NCBI RefSeq assembly: GCF_000720325.1
Contig: NZ_JOJM01000017.1
Location: 1 to 64,000 of the forward strand
Direction: 5' to 3'
From: Streptomyces sp. NRRL B-1347
Lineage (GTDB): Bacteria > Actinomycetota > Actinomycetes > Streptomycetales > Streptomycetaceae
Length of the DNA stretch: 64,000 bases
A model generated the notes under the pieces. The model ran no database searches, was not told the origin of the DNA, and was given only the letters and a program-made list of their open reading frames with translations. Position numbers and translations under genes: made by a program. Below are positions 54,199 to 63,983 of this stretch, one piece after another. The first letter of the stretch is position 1. The number at the start of each line of letters is the position of its first letter.

Positions 54199-55488
54199 TC
54201 AGTCCGCCGTCTCGTCGAGCGCACGCAGCACATCGGCCACCAGGTCCTCGGCGTCCTCAGCCCCGGCCGAGAAGCGGATGAAGCCTTCCGGAACGGCGTC
54301 CCCGCCCCAGCGGCCGCGCCGCTCAGCCGTGGAACGCACGCCTCCGAAGCTCGTCGCGTCGTCCACGAGCCGCAGCGCGTCGAGGAAGCGGTCCGCACGC
54401 GCGCGTGAGGGCAGTTCGAACGAGACCACACACCCGAAGCGCCGCATCTGCCGCTCCGCGATCTTGTACGAGGGGTCGTCGGGCAGGCCCGGGTAGCGCA
54501 GACCGGTCACGTCGGCGTGGCCGCGCAGCGCCTCGGCGACAGCCAGGGCGTTCGCGTTCTGCCGGTCGACCCGCAGTTGGAGCGTGGCGAGCGAGCGGTG
54601 CGCCAGCCAGGCCTCCATGGGCCCCGGAATGGCGCCGACGATCTTGCGCCAGCGCCGCACAGCGGCCGCGCGCTTGGCATCCCGGCAGGTCACGTACCCG
54701 AGCAGGAGGTCGCCATGGCCGGTGAGCTGCTTGGTGCCGCTGGCCACGGAAAAGTCGGCGCCGAGGTCGAGCGGGCGCTGGCCGAGCGGGGTGGCGAGGG
54801 TGTTGTCGACGGCCACCAGGGCGCCACGCGCGTGTGCCGCGTCGGCGAGACGGCGCACGTCACAGACGTCGAGGCCGGGGTTCGACGGGGTCTCCAGCCA
54901 CAGCAGCCGGGCGCCGTCGAGCACGTCGAGCTGCGCGTCGTCGGCCGTGGGCGCGGTGCGGACCTCGATGCCGTACGCGGTGAGCTGCTCACGGACCAGC
55001 GGCAGGGCCTGGTAGCCGTCGTCCGGCAGCACCACGGCGTCACCGGTGCGGAGCTGGGAGAAGAGCACCGCGGAGATCGCGGCCATCCCGGAGGCGAAGA
55101 CCAGCGTCTCCACCTCGCCGTGCGCGGCGCCCGGGGCTTCGAGCTCCCCGATGGCACGCTCCAGGAGCGTCCAGGTCGGGTTCTCGTCGCGACCGTAGGT
55201 GTACGGGCCCGTGGGGTCGCCGGGCAGATGGAAGTGCGCGGCGAAGACGGGGCCCGGCAGCGTCGGCTCGTACTTCACGGGCTCGGGAAGCCCGGCTCGC
55301 ACGGCGCGCGTGCCGTCGCCGGGGCCCACAGCGGGTGCGGGGCCTGTGCTGTCGCTGGGGGCCGCAGCGCATGCAGGTCGCGTGCTGTCGCTGGACGCCG
55401 CAGTGGGTGCAGGCTCCGTGTTGTCGCTGAGGGCCGCAGTGGGTGCGGGGCCCGCGCCCGCCGCCCGTATCCGCTCCGATTCCGTCAT
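54199..55488 (-). CDS. Cystathionine gamma-lyase/synthase-like PLP enzyme with repeat-bearing N-terminus
   Basis: This 429-residue protein belongs to the Cys/Met-metabolism PLP family. The enzyme part starts near residue 75 with YTYGRDENPTWTLLERAIGE, and DFSVASGTKQLTGHGDLLLG contains the PLP lysine near residue 250; the C-terminus has SFELPSRARADRFLDALR and RFSAGAEDAEDL. The first 65 residues contain four 12-residue repeats of the type PAPTAASSDST, not part of the enzyme fold. The stop lies before the terminator at 54089-54121. It overlaps the tyrosine phosphatase gene by four bases (ATGA). Confidence 0.88.
   Translation of the reverse strand: MTESERIRAAGAGPAPTAALSDNTEPAPTAASSDSTRPACAAAPSDSTGPAPAVGPGDGTRAVRAGLPEPVKYEPTLPGPVFAAHFHLPGDPTGPYTYGRDENPTWTLLERAIGELEAPGAAHGEVETLVFASGMAAISAVLFSQLRTGDAVVLPDDGYQALPLVREQLTAYGIEVRTAPTADDAQLDVLDGARLLWLETPSNPGLDVCDVRRLADAAHARGALVAVDNTLATPLGQRPLDLGADFSVASGTKQLTGHGDLLLGYVTCRDAKRAAAVRRWRKIVGAIPGPMEAWLAHRSLATLQLRVDRQNANALAVAEALRGHADVTGLRYPGLPDDPSYKIAERQMRRFGCVVSFELPSRARADRFLDALRLVDDATSFGGVRSTAERRGRWGGDAVPEGFIRFSAGAEDAEDLVADVLRALDETAD
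55310..55453. repeat. Four 36-bp tandem repeats inside the PLP enzyme gene
   Basis: Units at 55310, 55346, 55382 and 55418 each begin GTGCTGTCGCTGG-like sequence on the plus strand and are exactly 36 bp, keeping the frame. They encode 12-residue units that read, on the minus strand, x-P-A-P-T-A-A-x-S-D-x-T. Confidence 0.85.
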
Positions 55489-56018
55489 GTCGGCCGTCCT
55501 TCCACCGTGTCCCGTACGACGTCGAGCAGGCCCTCGCACGCCGCTTCGACCATCTTCAGGCACTCCTCGAAGCCCATGAAGTCCCCGTAGTACGGATCGG
55601 GGACGTCGAGGTCGCCGGAGGCTTCGGCCGTGGGGTCGTACGAGCGCAGCAGGCGCACCTTGTCCGCGTCCTGGGGTGTCCGTGCCAGTCGGCGCAGGGC
55701 GCGCTGGTGGCCGTGGTCGAGCGCGACCACAAGATCGAGCCGCGCGAACCAGTCCGCCTGGAACTGACGGGCCACGTGCGCGGTGTCGAAGCCCGCCGAG
55801 GCGAGCACGGCGACGGTGCGCGGATCGGCCTCGTCCCCTTCGTGCCAGCCGTCGGTGCCCGCGCTGTCCACCCGGACGAGGCCGTCGAGGCCCGCGTCGC
55901 GCACCAGGGCACGGAACACCGACTCGGCCATGGGCGAGCGGCAGATGTTGCCGGTGCACACGAAGCAGACGCTGAACGGGGCGGTGGCGGGGCGGGGCGA
56001 CGGGGCGGAGGAGGCCAT
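55485..56018 (-). CDS. Low-molecular-weight protein tyrosine phosphatase
   Basis: This 177-residue enzyme has the P-loop VCFVCTGNICRSPMAES with the nucleophile C21 and R27 (C-x5-R) and the acid motif DPYYGDFMGFEECL near residue 140. In actinomycetes such enzymes (PtpA type) act on phosphotyrosine proteins and can affect development. It overlaps the downstream PLP gene by four bases. GGAGG precedes ATG 56018. Confidence 0.93.
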   Translation of the reverse strand: MASSAPSPRPATAPFSVCFVCTGNICRSPMAESVFRALVRDAGLDGLVRVDSAGTDGWHEGDEADPRTVAVLASAGFDTAHVARQFQADWFARLDLVVALDHGHQRALRRLARTPQDADKVRLLRSYDPTAEASGDLDVPDPYYGDFMGFEECLKMVEAACEGLLDVVRDTVEGRPT

Positions 56019-56026
56019 GGGTCGGG

Positions 56027-56407
56027 TCAGTCCTTGTGGTCGGGCAGGGCGACGTTCAGCGCCCAGGAGACGATCGAAATGATCAGGCCACCGAACACCG
56101 CGGTCCAGAAGCCCTCGACGTGGAAGCTGAGGTCCACCTTGTCGGCGAGCCACGACGTCAGGAGCAGCATCAAGGCGTTGACCACCAGTGTGATCAGGCC
56201 GAGCGTGAGGATGAACAGCGGGAAGGTGAGCACCTGTACGACGGGCTTGACCAGGAAGTTCACCAGGCCGAAGAGCAGTGCGACGACGAGCAGCGTGAGT
56301 GCCTTCCCGCCCGTGCTGTCGCCGGTGAGCGTGATCTTGTCGAGCAGCCAGACCGCGACGGCGAGGGCCACCGCGTTGGCGAGCGTCTTGACTACGAAAT
56401 TCTTCAT
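56027..56407 (-). CDS. Small membrane protein of the phage holin 4/PF04020-like family
   Basis: This 126-residue protein has four hydrophobic helices (VVKTLANAVALAVAVWLLDK, ALTLLVVALLFGLVNFLVKP, LFILTLGLITLVVNALMLLL, FGGLIISIVSWALNVALP). The family name refers to holins, but bacterial chromosomal members are common and their role is unclear. It lies nine bases upstream of the tyrosine phosphatase gene, so the three genes probably form an operon. Confidence 0.85.
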   Translation of the reverse strand: MKNFVVKTLANAVALAVAVWLLDKITLTGDSTGGKALTLLVVALLFGLVNFLVKPVVQVLTFPLFILTLGLITLVVNALMLLLTSWLADKVDLSFHVEGFWTAVFGGLIISIVSWALNVALPDHKD

Positions 56408-56478
56408 GTGTCTGATCGTGGCAGACGTAGGTAGGCAGTGATCGGTCCACGACCTGGGGCAAGGGGCGCACAAGAGCG

Positions 56479-56796
56479 ATGAAGGCATTCCGACTGGACG
56501 AGCTGGAAGCGGAACGAGCCGCGAACGACGGCGCGTATCTGCAGTTTCTGCGGGAGCGGAACATGTCGGTCGGGCTCTACGCGCTGGACGCCGGGGAGAC
56601 CGACCCGCAGGAGCCTCACCGTCAGGATGAGGTGTACATGATTGTCAGTGGCCGTGCGTCGATCACCGTGGGGATGGAGACGACGTCGGTCGCGCGCGGC
56701 AGCGTGGTGTACGTCCCGGCCGGGGTGCCGCACAAGTTCCACCACATCACCGAGGACCTGCGGGTGCTTGTCGTGTTCTCGCCGCCGGAGCGGTGA
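56479..56796 (+). CDS. Cupin-domain protein
   Basis: This 105-residue protein is a single small cupin: EPHRQDEVYMIVSGRASITV gives metal-binding motif 1 (H-x-x-x-E) and VVYVPAGVPHKFHHI motif 2. It could bind a divalent metal; no substrate can be inferred. It is divergent from the holin-like gene. Confidence 0.88.
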   Translation: MKAFRLDELEAERAANDGAYLQFLRERNMSVGLYALDAGETDPQEPHRQDEVYMIVSGRASITVGMETTSVARGSVVYVPAGVPHKFHHITEDLRVLVVFSPPER

Positions 56797-57040
56797 TCCG
56801 CCTGGGCGCCGGACTGGCCCGGCCTGGCCGGCGGCCCGTGCTCCGTGTCCTGTGGCCTGGGCAAGGGCTGGATCAGGGTCCGGGTCCCAGGGTTCCCTAG
56901 GGGACGAGTCAGGGGCGGACAAGGGATCTCGCGGCCCCGAACGGGTTCTTTCCGTCCTAGCATCGAATGCGAGACAGAAGGAATCCGCGCAGTGGCGGAG
57001 AGCCGAACGCAGTGATGGAGAAACGGGAAAGGGCGAGGCA

Positions 57041-57268
57041 ATGCGAGAGATCTTCGCGGGTATGCCGTGGTGGGTGAAGTGGGTCGCGGTGCCGATCGTC
57101 GCTCTGGTCGTGTTCGGCGGGATGATAGCGAGCGTCATCGGCTTCGTGTTCACTCTGCTCTTCAAGGTGCTGCTCTTCGTGGCCCTGGTCGGCGGACTGA
57201 TCTACATAGTGCGGAAGTTCATATCCCGCTCGCCTTCGTCCCGGGGCTCGTCGCACGCCGACTGGTGA
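57041..57268 (+). CDS. Small membrane protein, DUF5326-like
   Basis: This 75-residue protein begins MREIFAGMPWWVKWVAVPIV and has two membrane helices (VAVPIVALVVFGGMIASVIG, LLFKVLLFVALVGGLIYIV) and a short polar tail ending SSHADW. It matches the streptomycete DUF5326 family as I remember it. The stop codon lies inside the first unit of the 23-bp array at 57253-57775. Function unknown. Between 56797 and 57040 I see no other gene. Confidence 0.8.
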   Translation: MREIFAGMPWWVKWVAVPIVALVVFGGMIASVIGFVFTLLFKVLLFVALVGGLIYIVRKFISRSPSSRGSSHADW

Positions 57269-57775
57269 GATGGCCGCACGCTGACTGGTGGGCTTGGCAC
57301 GAGCGGCCTGGTGAGCCGGCGCGAGCCACCTTGTGAGCCTGGCACACGCGCTGATGGGGGACCTGGCGGCGGGCTGAGGGGGATCCCGCAGTACGCCAAG
57401 GGGGCTTGCAGCAGGCCGACGCGGGGACTTGGCGTACCGGCGGACGAACTCGTCGCACCGATCGGCGACCTCACGCACATCGTTCAGCGAAGCCGTCGCA
57501 GATCAATCAGCGAAGGCGTCACCCACTGATCGGCGAAGCCACCGCGCACCCACCGGTGAAGTCGCCGTACATCGATCAGCGAAGCCGTCACCCACGGGCC
57601 AGCGAAGGCACCGCACACCGATCAGCCAAGTCACACACCCGATCGGCGAAGCCACCGCGTATTGATCAACAAAGTCTTCGCGCATCGACCAGCGAAGTCC
57701 TCGCATATCGACCGGCGAAGTCCTCGCACACCGTTTGGTGAAGGCATCGCACACCGATCGGTGAAACAGCGTGGC
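57253..57775. repeat. Array of about 23 degenerate 23-bp tandem repeats between a DUF5326-like gene and ssgR
   Basis: From 57253 to 57436 eight units are exactly 23 bp and resemble GCACGCTGACTGGTG followed by AGCTTGGC. After 57436 units change to ACCGATCGGCGAAG followed by TCCTCGCAC, starting at 57457, 57479, 57502, 57525, 57548, 57571, 57594, 57617, 57637, 57661, 57684, 57707, 57730 and 57753. Nearly all are 23 bp; two short/long neighbours (20 and 24 bp) nearly compensate. The shared GGYGA core links the two halves. It fills most of the 669-bp spacer; no long frame with codon bias crosses it. Confidence 0.85.
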
Positions 57776-57937
57776 GATTCCCTCCCGAGGGGGAAGTTTC
57801 CCCACCCGGGACCCCGGAGCGGTGGCCAAGGGTTAGAGTCCGAAAACCGACGCGGGGCCGTCCCCGCAGGCGGGACCACTGCCCCCTCCCGTGTATCCCC
57901 GGCACGGGTGGACCCCCATGTGCACCGGGAGTGACCC

Positions 57938-58834
57938 ATGGCCACGGTTGACGCCTCACCCCCACACACGTCCCACCACGCCCCCGCTCCCGCCCGTGCC
58001 CCCGCCCGCGAAGCCGACTCGGGTGGGGACGCCCCAACTGCCGCTTCGGCGGAGTCGGCTTCGGCGGACACCGGCTCAACCGGCGTCGGCCCGACGCTGA
58101 TCGGCTCCGTGCAGCGGGCCATGCGACTGTTGGAGGCCGCCGCGTCCCACCAGGACGGGGCGCCCGCGAAGCAGTTGGCCCGTGAGGCGGGGCTCGCGCT
58201 CCCGACGGCGTACCACTTGCTGAGGACGCTGACCCACGAAGGCTATCTGCGCCGGGAGCACGGGGTGTTCGTGCTCGGTGAGGCGGCGGAGCGGCTGGGG
58301 GCCAGCGCGGCGCAGCAGAACCGGCGTTCCATGATCGGCGACGTCCTGGCGCACTGGCGCGATGCCATCGGTGTGCCGGTGTACTTCGCCATCTACCGCG
58401 ACGGGGAGATCGAAGTGGTCTCCATCGCCGACACCTCGGGCAATCCGGCCGTCGAGGAGTGGGCGGACTTCCGCGAGACCGGTCACGCCCACGCGATCGG
58501 GCAGTGCCTCCTGGCCCAGCTCGACGGCGAGGCGCGGCGCGATCACCTCGACCGCTACCCGGTGCGGTCGCTCACGCCGAACACGGTGCGTGACGAACGG
58601 ACGTTGCTGCGCAGGCTGGACGCGCTGGGGCGGATGACACCGGTGGTGGAGCACCAGGAGTACGCGCTGGGGACGGTCTGCGCCGCGATCCCGATCACGG
58701 TGGGGACCACGGCGGCCACGATGGCCATCTCCGTGCCGTCGGCTCAGGCGGACCGGCTGCTGCCCGCGGCGCGCGTCTTGCAGGGCGAGCTCGGAAAGCT
58801 ACTAAGGACACTCGCCTTCTCTATCAGCATCTGA
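57938..58834 (+). CDS. ssgR: IclR-family regulator SsgR
   Basis: This 298-residue protein has an N-terminal Ala/Pro-rich extension of about 50 residues, an IclR winged helix (SVQRAMRLLEAAASHQDGAP, LALPTAYHLLRTLTHEGYLR) and an effector domain (VVSIADTSGNPAVEEWADF). It lies 101 bp upstream of ssgA; SsgR is the known activator of ssgA transcription in Streptomyces. GGGAG lies before ATG 57938. The extension is longer than the SsgR I recall (about 240 residues), and an internal start near residue 55 (IGSVQRAMRLL region) cannot be excluded. Confidence 0.9.
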   Translation: MATVDASPPHTSHHAPAPARAPAREADSGGDAPTAASAESASADTGSTGVGPTLIGSVQRAMRLLEAAASHQDGAPAKQLAREAGLALPTAYHLLRTLTHEGYLRREHGVFVLGEAAERLGASAAQQNRRSMIGDVLAHWRDAIGVPVYFAIYRDGEIEVVSIADTSGNPAVEEWADFRETGHAHAIGQCLLAQLDGEARRDHLDRYPVRSLTPNTVRDERTLLRRLDALGRMTPVVEHQEYALGTVCAAIPITVGTTAATMAISVPSAQADRLLPAARVLQGELGKLLRTLAFSISI

Positions 58835-58935
58835 AAACTCACTCCTTGTGATCTGATGTGCACGTTGAGCAAGATGACACGAGTGTCAGGGAGTTGGTTC
58901 CTGGCCACGGAAGGCTAATGACGGGGTAGGCGGCG

Positions 58936-59373
58936 ATGCGAGAGTCGGTCCAGGCAGAGGTCATGATGAGCTTCCTTGTGTCGGAGGAACTCTCGTTCCG
59001 GATCCCGGTGGAACTGCGGTACGAGACGTGCGATCCCTATGCCGTGCGGCTGACCTTCCACTTGCCCGGCGACGCCCCGGTGACCTGGGCCTTCGGCCGT
59101 GAGCTCCTGGTGGACGGGGTGGGCAGGGCCTGCGGCGACGGAGATGTGCACATCGCGCCCACCGGTCCCGACGATCTCGACGAGGCGGTCATCAGGCTTC
59201 AAGTGGGGGGTGACCAGGCCTTGTTCAGGGTGGGGATTCCGCCGCTGCTGGCCTTCCTCGACCGGACGGACAAGCTGGTGCCGCTGGGCCAGGAGCGGAC
59301 GCTGGCCGACTTCGACACGCATCTGGACGAGGCGCTGCACCGCATCCTCGCGGAGGAGCAGAGCGCGGGCTGA
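58936..59373 (+). CDS. ssgA: Sporulation and cell-division protein SsgA
   Basis: This 145-residue SALP protein contains MSFLVSEELSFRIPVELRYE, DPYAVRLTFHLPGDAPVTWA, FGRELLVDGVGRACGDGDVH and GIPPLLAFLDRTDKLVPLG, the characteristic SsgA sequence. SsgA marks future septum sites and recruits SsgB, which positions FtsZ in sporulating hyphae. ATG 58936 gives 145 residues; ATG 58963 gives 136, matching the length I remember for S. coelicolor SsgA. Activated by the upstream ssgR product. Confidence 0.95.
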   Translation: MRESVQAEVMMSFLVSEELSFRIPVELRYETCDPYAVRLTFHLPGDAPVTWAFGRELLVDGVGRACGDGDVHIAPTGPDDLDEAVIRLQVGGDQALFRVGIPPLLAFLDRTDKLVPLGQERTLADFDTHLDEALHRILAEEQSAG

Positions 59374-59379
59374 GTGCCA

Positions 59380-59414
59380 CCCGGAGCCCGGAGCCCGGAG
59401 CCCGGAGCCCGGGG
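59380..59414. repeat. Short CCCGGAG tandem repeat after ssgA
   Basis: The 7-base unit CCCGGAG occurs four times in a row from 59380 and a fifth, altered copy (CCCGGGG) ends at 59414, starting seven bases after the ssgA stop. Confidence 0.85.
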
Positions 59415-59507
59415 CGCGTAGCGCGATGGCGGATTGGTGCTTTTCACGGTGAGTGACTGGGTGAGTGACCGGGAGGGAGGGCGAGGGCTCGGTCGGTGAG
59501 GGGGAGT

Positions 59508-61058
59508 TCAGGGTTTTCGGCGGCGGCCCGTGCCGCCACGGCCGAGGCGGGGCCGGGCCGGAGAGGCGCCCGTGCGGGGCGGGGCGACACTGGCGGGCCC
59601 TGTGGGGCCTGTGGGCTCCGGTCCGGCGGGTCCGACCGCTCCGCCAGGCCCGGCGGGACCACCAGGGCCCACCGCTCCGCCCGGCCCGACCGCCCCGCCG
59701 GGCCCCGTCGGACCGCCAGGCGGCCCTCCCGGGTGCGAGGAGCCCGCCGCGACACCCGGAGCCGCCGCCGGGCCCGACCGGTCGGCGGAGACGACGAGGG
59801 CGGCGAGCGCGGTGGTGACGGGGACGGAGGCGACGAGGCCGATCGAGCCGATCAGGGTGCGGACGATCTCCTCGGCGACCAGCTCGCTGTTGGCCACGGT
59901 GCCCACGCTGCTCTGGGCGATCGAGAAGAGCAGCAGAAGGGGGAGAGCGGCGCCCGCGTAGGCGAGGACCAGGGTGTTCACGACCGAGGCGATGTGGTCG
60001 CGGCCGATGCGGATGCCCGCGCGGTACAGCCCGCGCCAGCCCATCGTCGGGTTGGCCTGGTGCAGTTCCCAGACCGCGGAGGTCTGGGTGACGGTGACGT
60101 CGTCGAGCACGCCGAGGGAGCCGATGATGACGCCCGCGAGCAGCAGGCCGCTCATGTCGATGGACGGGTAAAGGCCGTGGATGAGGCCGGTGTTGTCGTC
60201 CGTGTTGCCCGTCAGGGAGGCCCAGCCGATGTAGAGCGAGCCGAGCAGGCCGATGAGGAGGAGGGAGATCAGGGTGCCGAGCACCGCGACCGACGTACGC
60301 GCTGTCAGGCCGTGGCACATATAGAGCGCGATCAGCATGATGGCGCTCGCCCCGATGATCGCCACGACCAGGGGGTTCGAGCCTTGCAGGATCGCCGGCA
60401 GGATGAAGAAGGTCAGGATCAGGAAGCTCACCGCGAGGGCGACCAGGGCCATGACGCCGCGCAGCCGTCCCACCACGACGACGGCCAGGGCGAAGATGCC
60501 GGCGAGCAGGGCCATCGGGACTTTGCGGTTCACGTCGGCGATCGAATACTGCAGGCCCTTGGGCGCCTTGGGCTCGTAGGCGACCACCACGCCCTGGCCC
60601 TGCTTCAGCTGCCGGGGGGAGTCCGGCTGGACGATCTCCGTGAAGGTGTAGCCCTTGTCCGGGCCGCTGGTCACCTTGATCGTGGCCTTCTTGCAGGTGC
60701 CCTTGGCGCGGGACTGCGCGGACTGGCCCTCGGGGGTGGAGGTGTCGCCGTTGGGCGGGGTCTGCGAGGCGTTCACGTCCGCGCAGGGGAGCGTGTCCAC
60801 CTTCGCCACGGTGGCCGACTGGGTCTGCCGGTCGAAGCCGACGCCGGTGCGTTCGTGGTCGGGGGTGCCGCCGGGCCAGAGCACCACGAGGCCGACGAGG
60901 ACGGCGGTGGCGAAGGGGATCAGGACGGCGGCGATGACCTTGCGCAGATGCCGGGAGACGGGCGCGGCCGGGCCGTGGCTGTGCGTGTGGCCGTGCCCGT
61001 GCCCGTGTCCAGGAGGGTCCGGCGGGGGCGGCGGTGTGGGGGGCTCTGTGGTGGTCAC
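59508..61058 (-). CDS. YibE/F-like membrane protein with collagen-like C-terminal tail
   Basis: This 516-residue protein has a His/Pro-rich N-terminus (GHGHGHGHTHSHG), one membrane span, an outside domain with three cysteines, and then about seven helices with the YibE/F signature GSLGVLDDVTVTQTSAVWEL near residue 320. After the last helix, a cytoplasmic Gly-Pro-rich tail (residues about 430-516) repeats GPxG motifs such as GPGGAVGPGGAVGPGGPAG. The His-rich start suggests metal binding. The function of YibE/F proteins is not known; the tail is unusual. Confidence 0.85.
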   Translation of the reverse strand: MTTTEPPTPPPPPDPPGHGHGHGHTHSHGPAAPVSRHLRKVIAAVLIPFATAVLVGLVVLWPGGTPDHERTGVGFDRQTQSATVAKVDTLPCADVNASQTPPNGDTSTPEGQSAQSRAKGTCKKATIKVTSGPDKGYTFTEIVQPDSPRQLKQGQGVVVAYEPKAPKGLQYSIADVNRKVPMALLAGIFALAVVVVGRLRGVMALVALAVSFLILTFFILPAILQGSNPLVVAIIGASAIMLIALYMCHGLTARTSVAVLGTLISLLLIGLLGSLYIGWASLTGNTDDNTGLIHGLYPSIDMSGLLLAGVIIGSLGVLDDVTVTQTSAVWELHQANPTMGWRGLYRAGIRIGRDHIASVVNTLVLAYAGAALPLLLLFSIAQSSVGTVANSELVAEEIVRTLIGSIGLVASVPVTTALAALVVSADRSGPAAAPGVAAGSSHPGGPPGGPTGPGGAVGPGGAVGPGGPAGPGGAVGPAGPEPTGPTGPASVAPPRTGASPARPRLGRGGTGRRRKP

Positions 61059-61137
61059 GGCCCGATCATCGCAAGAACGGCGGGGGCCCTCTGTTCACCG
61101 CGCCCGATATGACGCTAGCGTGGAGGCACCTTTGCAC

Positions 61138-63079
<1,942 letters not shown>

Positions 63080-63181
63080 CCGGAGGCCGGGCGGGCGCGT
63101 ACGGGCAGGGCGGAGCGGTCTCTTGGCGCGCCGGGGCGGGGGCCTGGCGCGCCCTGCGCGGGGACCGGTGCGTCCCGGAGT

Positions 63182-63209
63182 GGCCCCGTCGCCCAAGGGC
63201 GACCGGGCC
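63182..63209. terminator. Hairpin between thiC and the convergent membrane gene
   Basis: GGCCCCGTCGCCC (63182-63194) pairs, with one mismatch, to 63197-63209 around an AA loop. A second pair of GGCGCGCC palindromes lies at 63125 and 63145. These are the best terminator candidates for thiC. Confidence 0.55.
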
Positions 63210-63248
63210 GCTCCCGTCGCCTGTCGGCGACCGGATGACGTCCGTCGG

Positions 63249-63983
63249 TTACTCGGGCTTGTGCTCGGGGCCGCCGTAGTCCGGACTGGAGAAGTCCGGG
63301 CTGGAGTAGCTCGGCCGGGTGCCCGTGGTCGAGCCGCTCTCGGGGCTGCTGAAGCCCGGCCTGTGATAGCCGAGTTGCGGCATGCGCCCGGTCGGTCCGG
63401 CCGAGGACGCCCTGGGTGCGGGCGGCCCGCCCGGATCCGCGAGTGCCTCCCGCAGGAACGGCAGGATGCCGCGCTCCAGGAGGGCCCGGCTCCAGGCTTC
63501 CCTGGCCCGTTCCACCTCCGCGTTCCGCTCGTCGTGCGAGCCTGCCTGGAGGGAGGTGGAGCCGTTGCGCAGGGCGGTCAGGAGCAGGCCGACCGCGGCG
63601 ACCAGGATGGCGCCCGCAGTGAGCGCGCCGAACAGCCACCCGGCGGTGAGCAGGGTGTCCGCGAAGGCGGGCTCGGGGTTGAGCATCTTCAGGATGTAGC
63701 CGACGAGGAGGAAGATCGCGGCGGCCGCTCCGGCGAGCACCGGCGCGAGTACCGCGATCACGGCGACCGCTCCGGCACCGGCGGTCTCGGTGACCTCGCC
63801 CATCGTGGCGAGGCTGACGCCGCCGGAACTGGATTCGGCCGGGGTGGAGCTGGAACCGTTCCCTTCACGGATCGATGGAGAGGTGGAGCGTCCGGAGTCG
63901 CGCAGATCCTCACGGACCTTCACATATTGGCGGTATTCGGTCGCTGCCGCGGCCGTGATCAGTGCGGTGGCGTTGAGAGCCAT
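63249..63983 (-). CDS. Membrane protein with polar N- and C-termini, function unknown
   Basis: This 244-residue protein has two strongly hydrophobic hairpin segments (GAGAVAVIAVLAPVLAGAAA/AIFLLVGYILKML and LLTAGWLFGALTAGAILVAA/VGLLLTAL), a charged helix (ERNAEVERAREAWSRALLER) and a Ser/Pro/Gly-rich C-terminus repeating YSSPDFSSPDYGG. I do not recognise the family. It is convergent with thiC. Confidence 0.78.
   Translation of the reverse strand: MALNATALITAAAATEYRQYVKVREDLRDSGRSTSPSIREGNGSSSTPAESSSGGVSLATMGEVTETAGAGAVAVIAVLAPVLAGAAAAIFLLVGYILKMLNPEPAFADTLLTAGWLFGALTAGAILVAAVGLLLTALRNGSTSLQAGSHDERNAEVERAREAWSRALLERGILPFLREALADPGGPPAPRASSAGPTGRMPQLGYHRPGFSSPESGSTTGTRPSYSSPDFSSPDYGGPEHKPE

Noticed and set aside
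57429..57741. Repeat-encoded peptides in the 23-bp array (for example a 111-codon frame)
   Set aside because: Because 23 is not a multiple of 3, successive units are read in different frames; no ribosome-binding site and no third-position GC bias are seen.
57253..57775. CRISPR array
   Set aside because: Units are contiguous with no unique spacers, drift gradually, and no cas genes are nearby.
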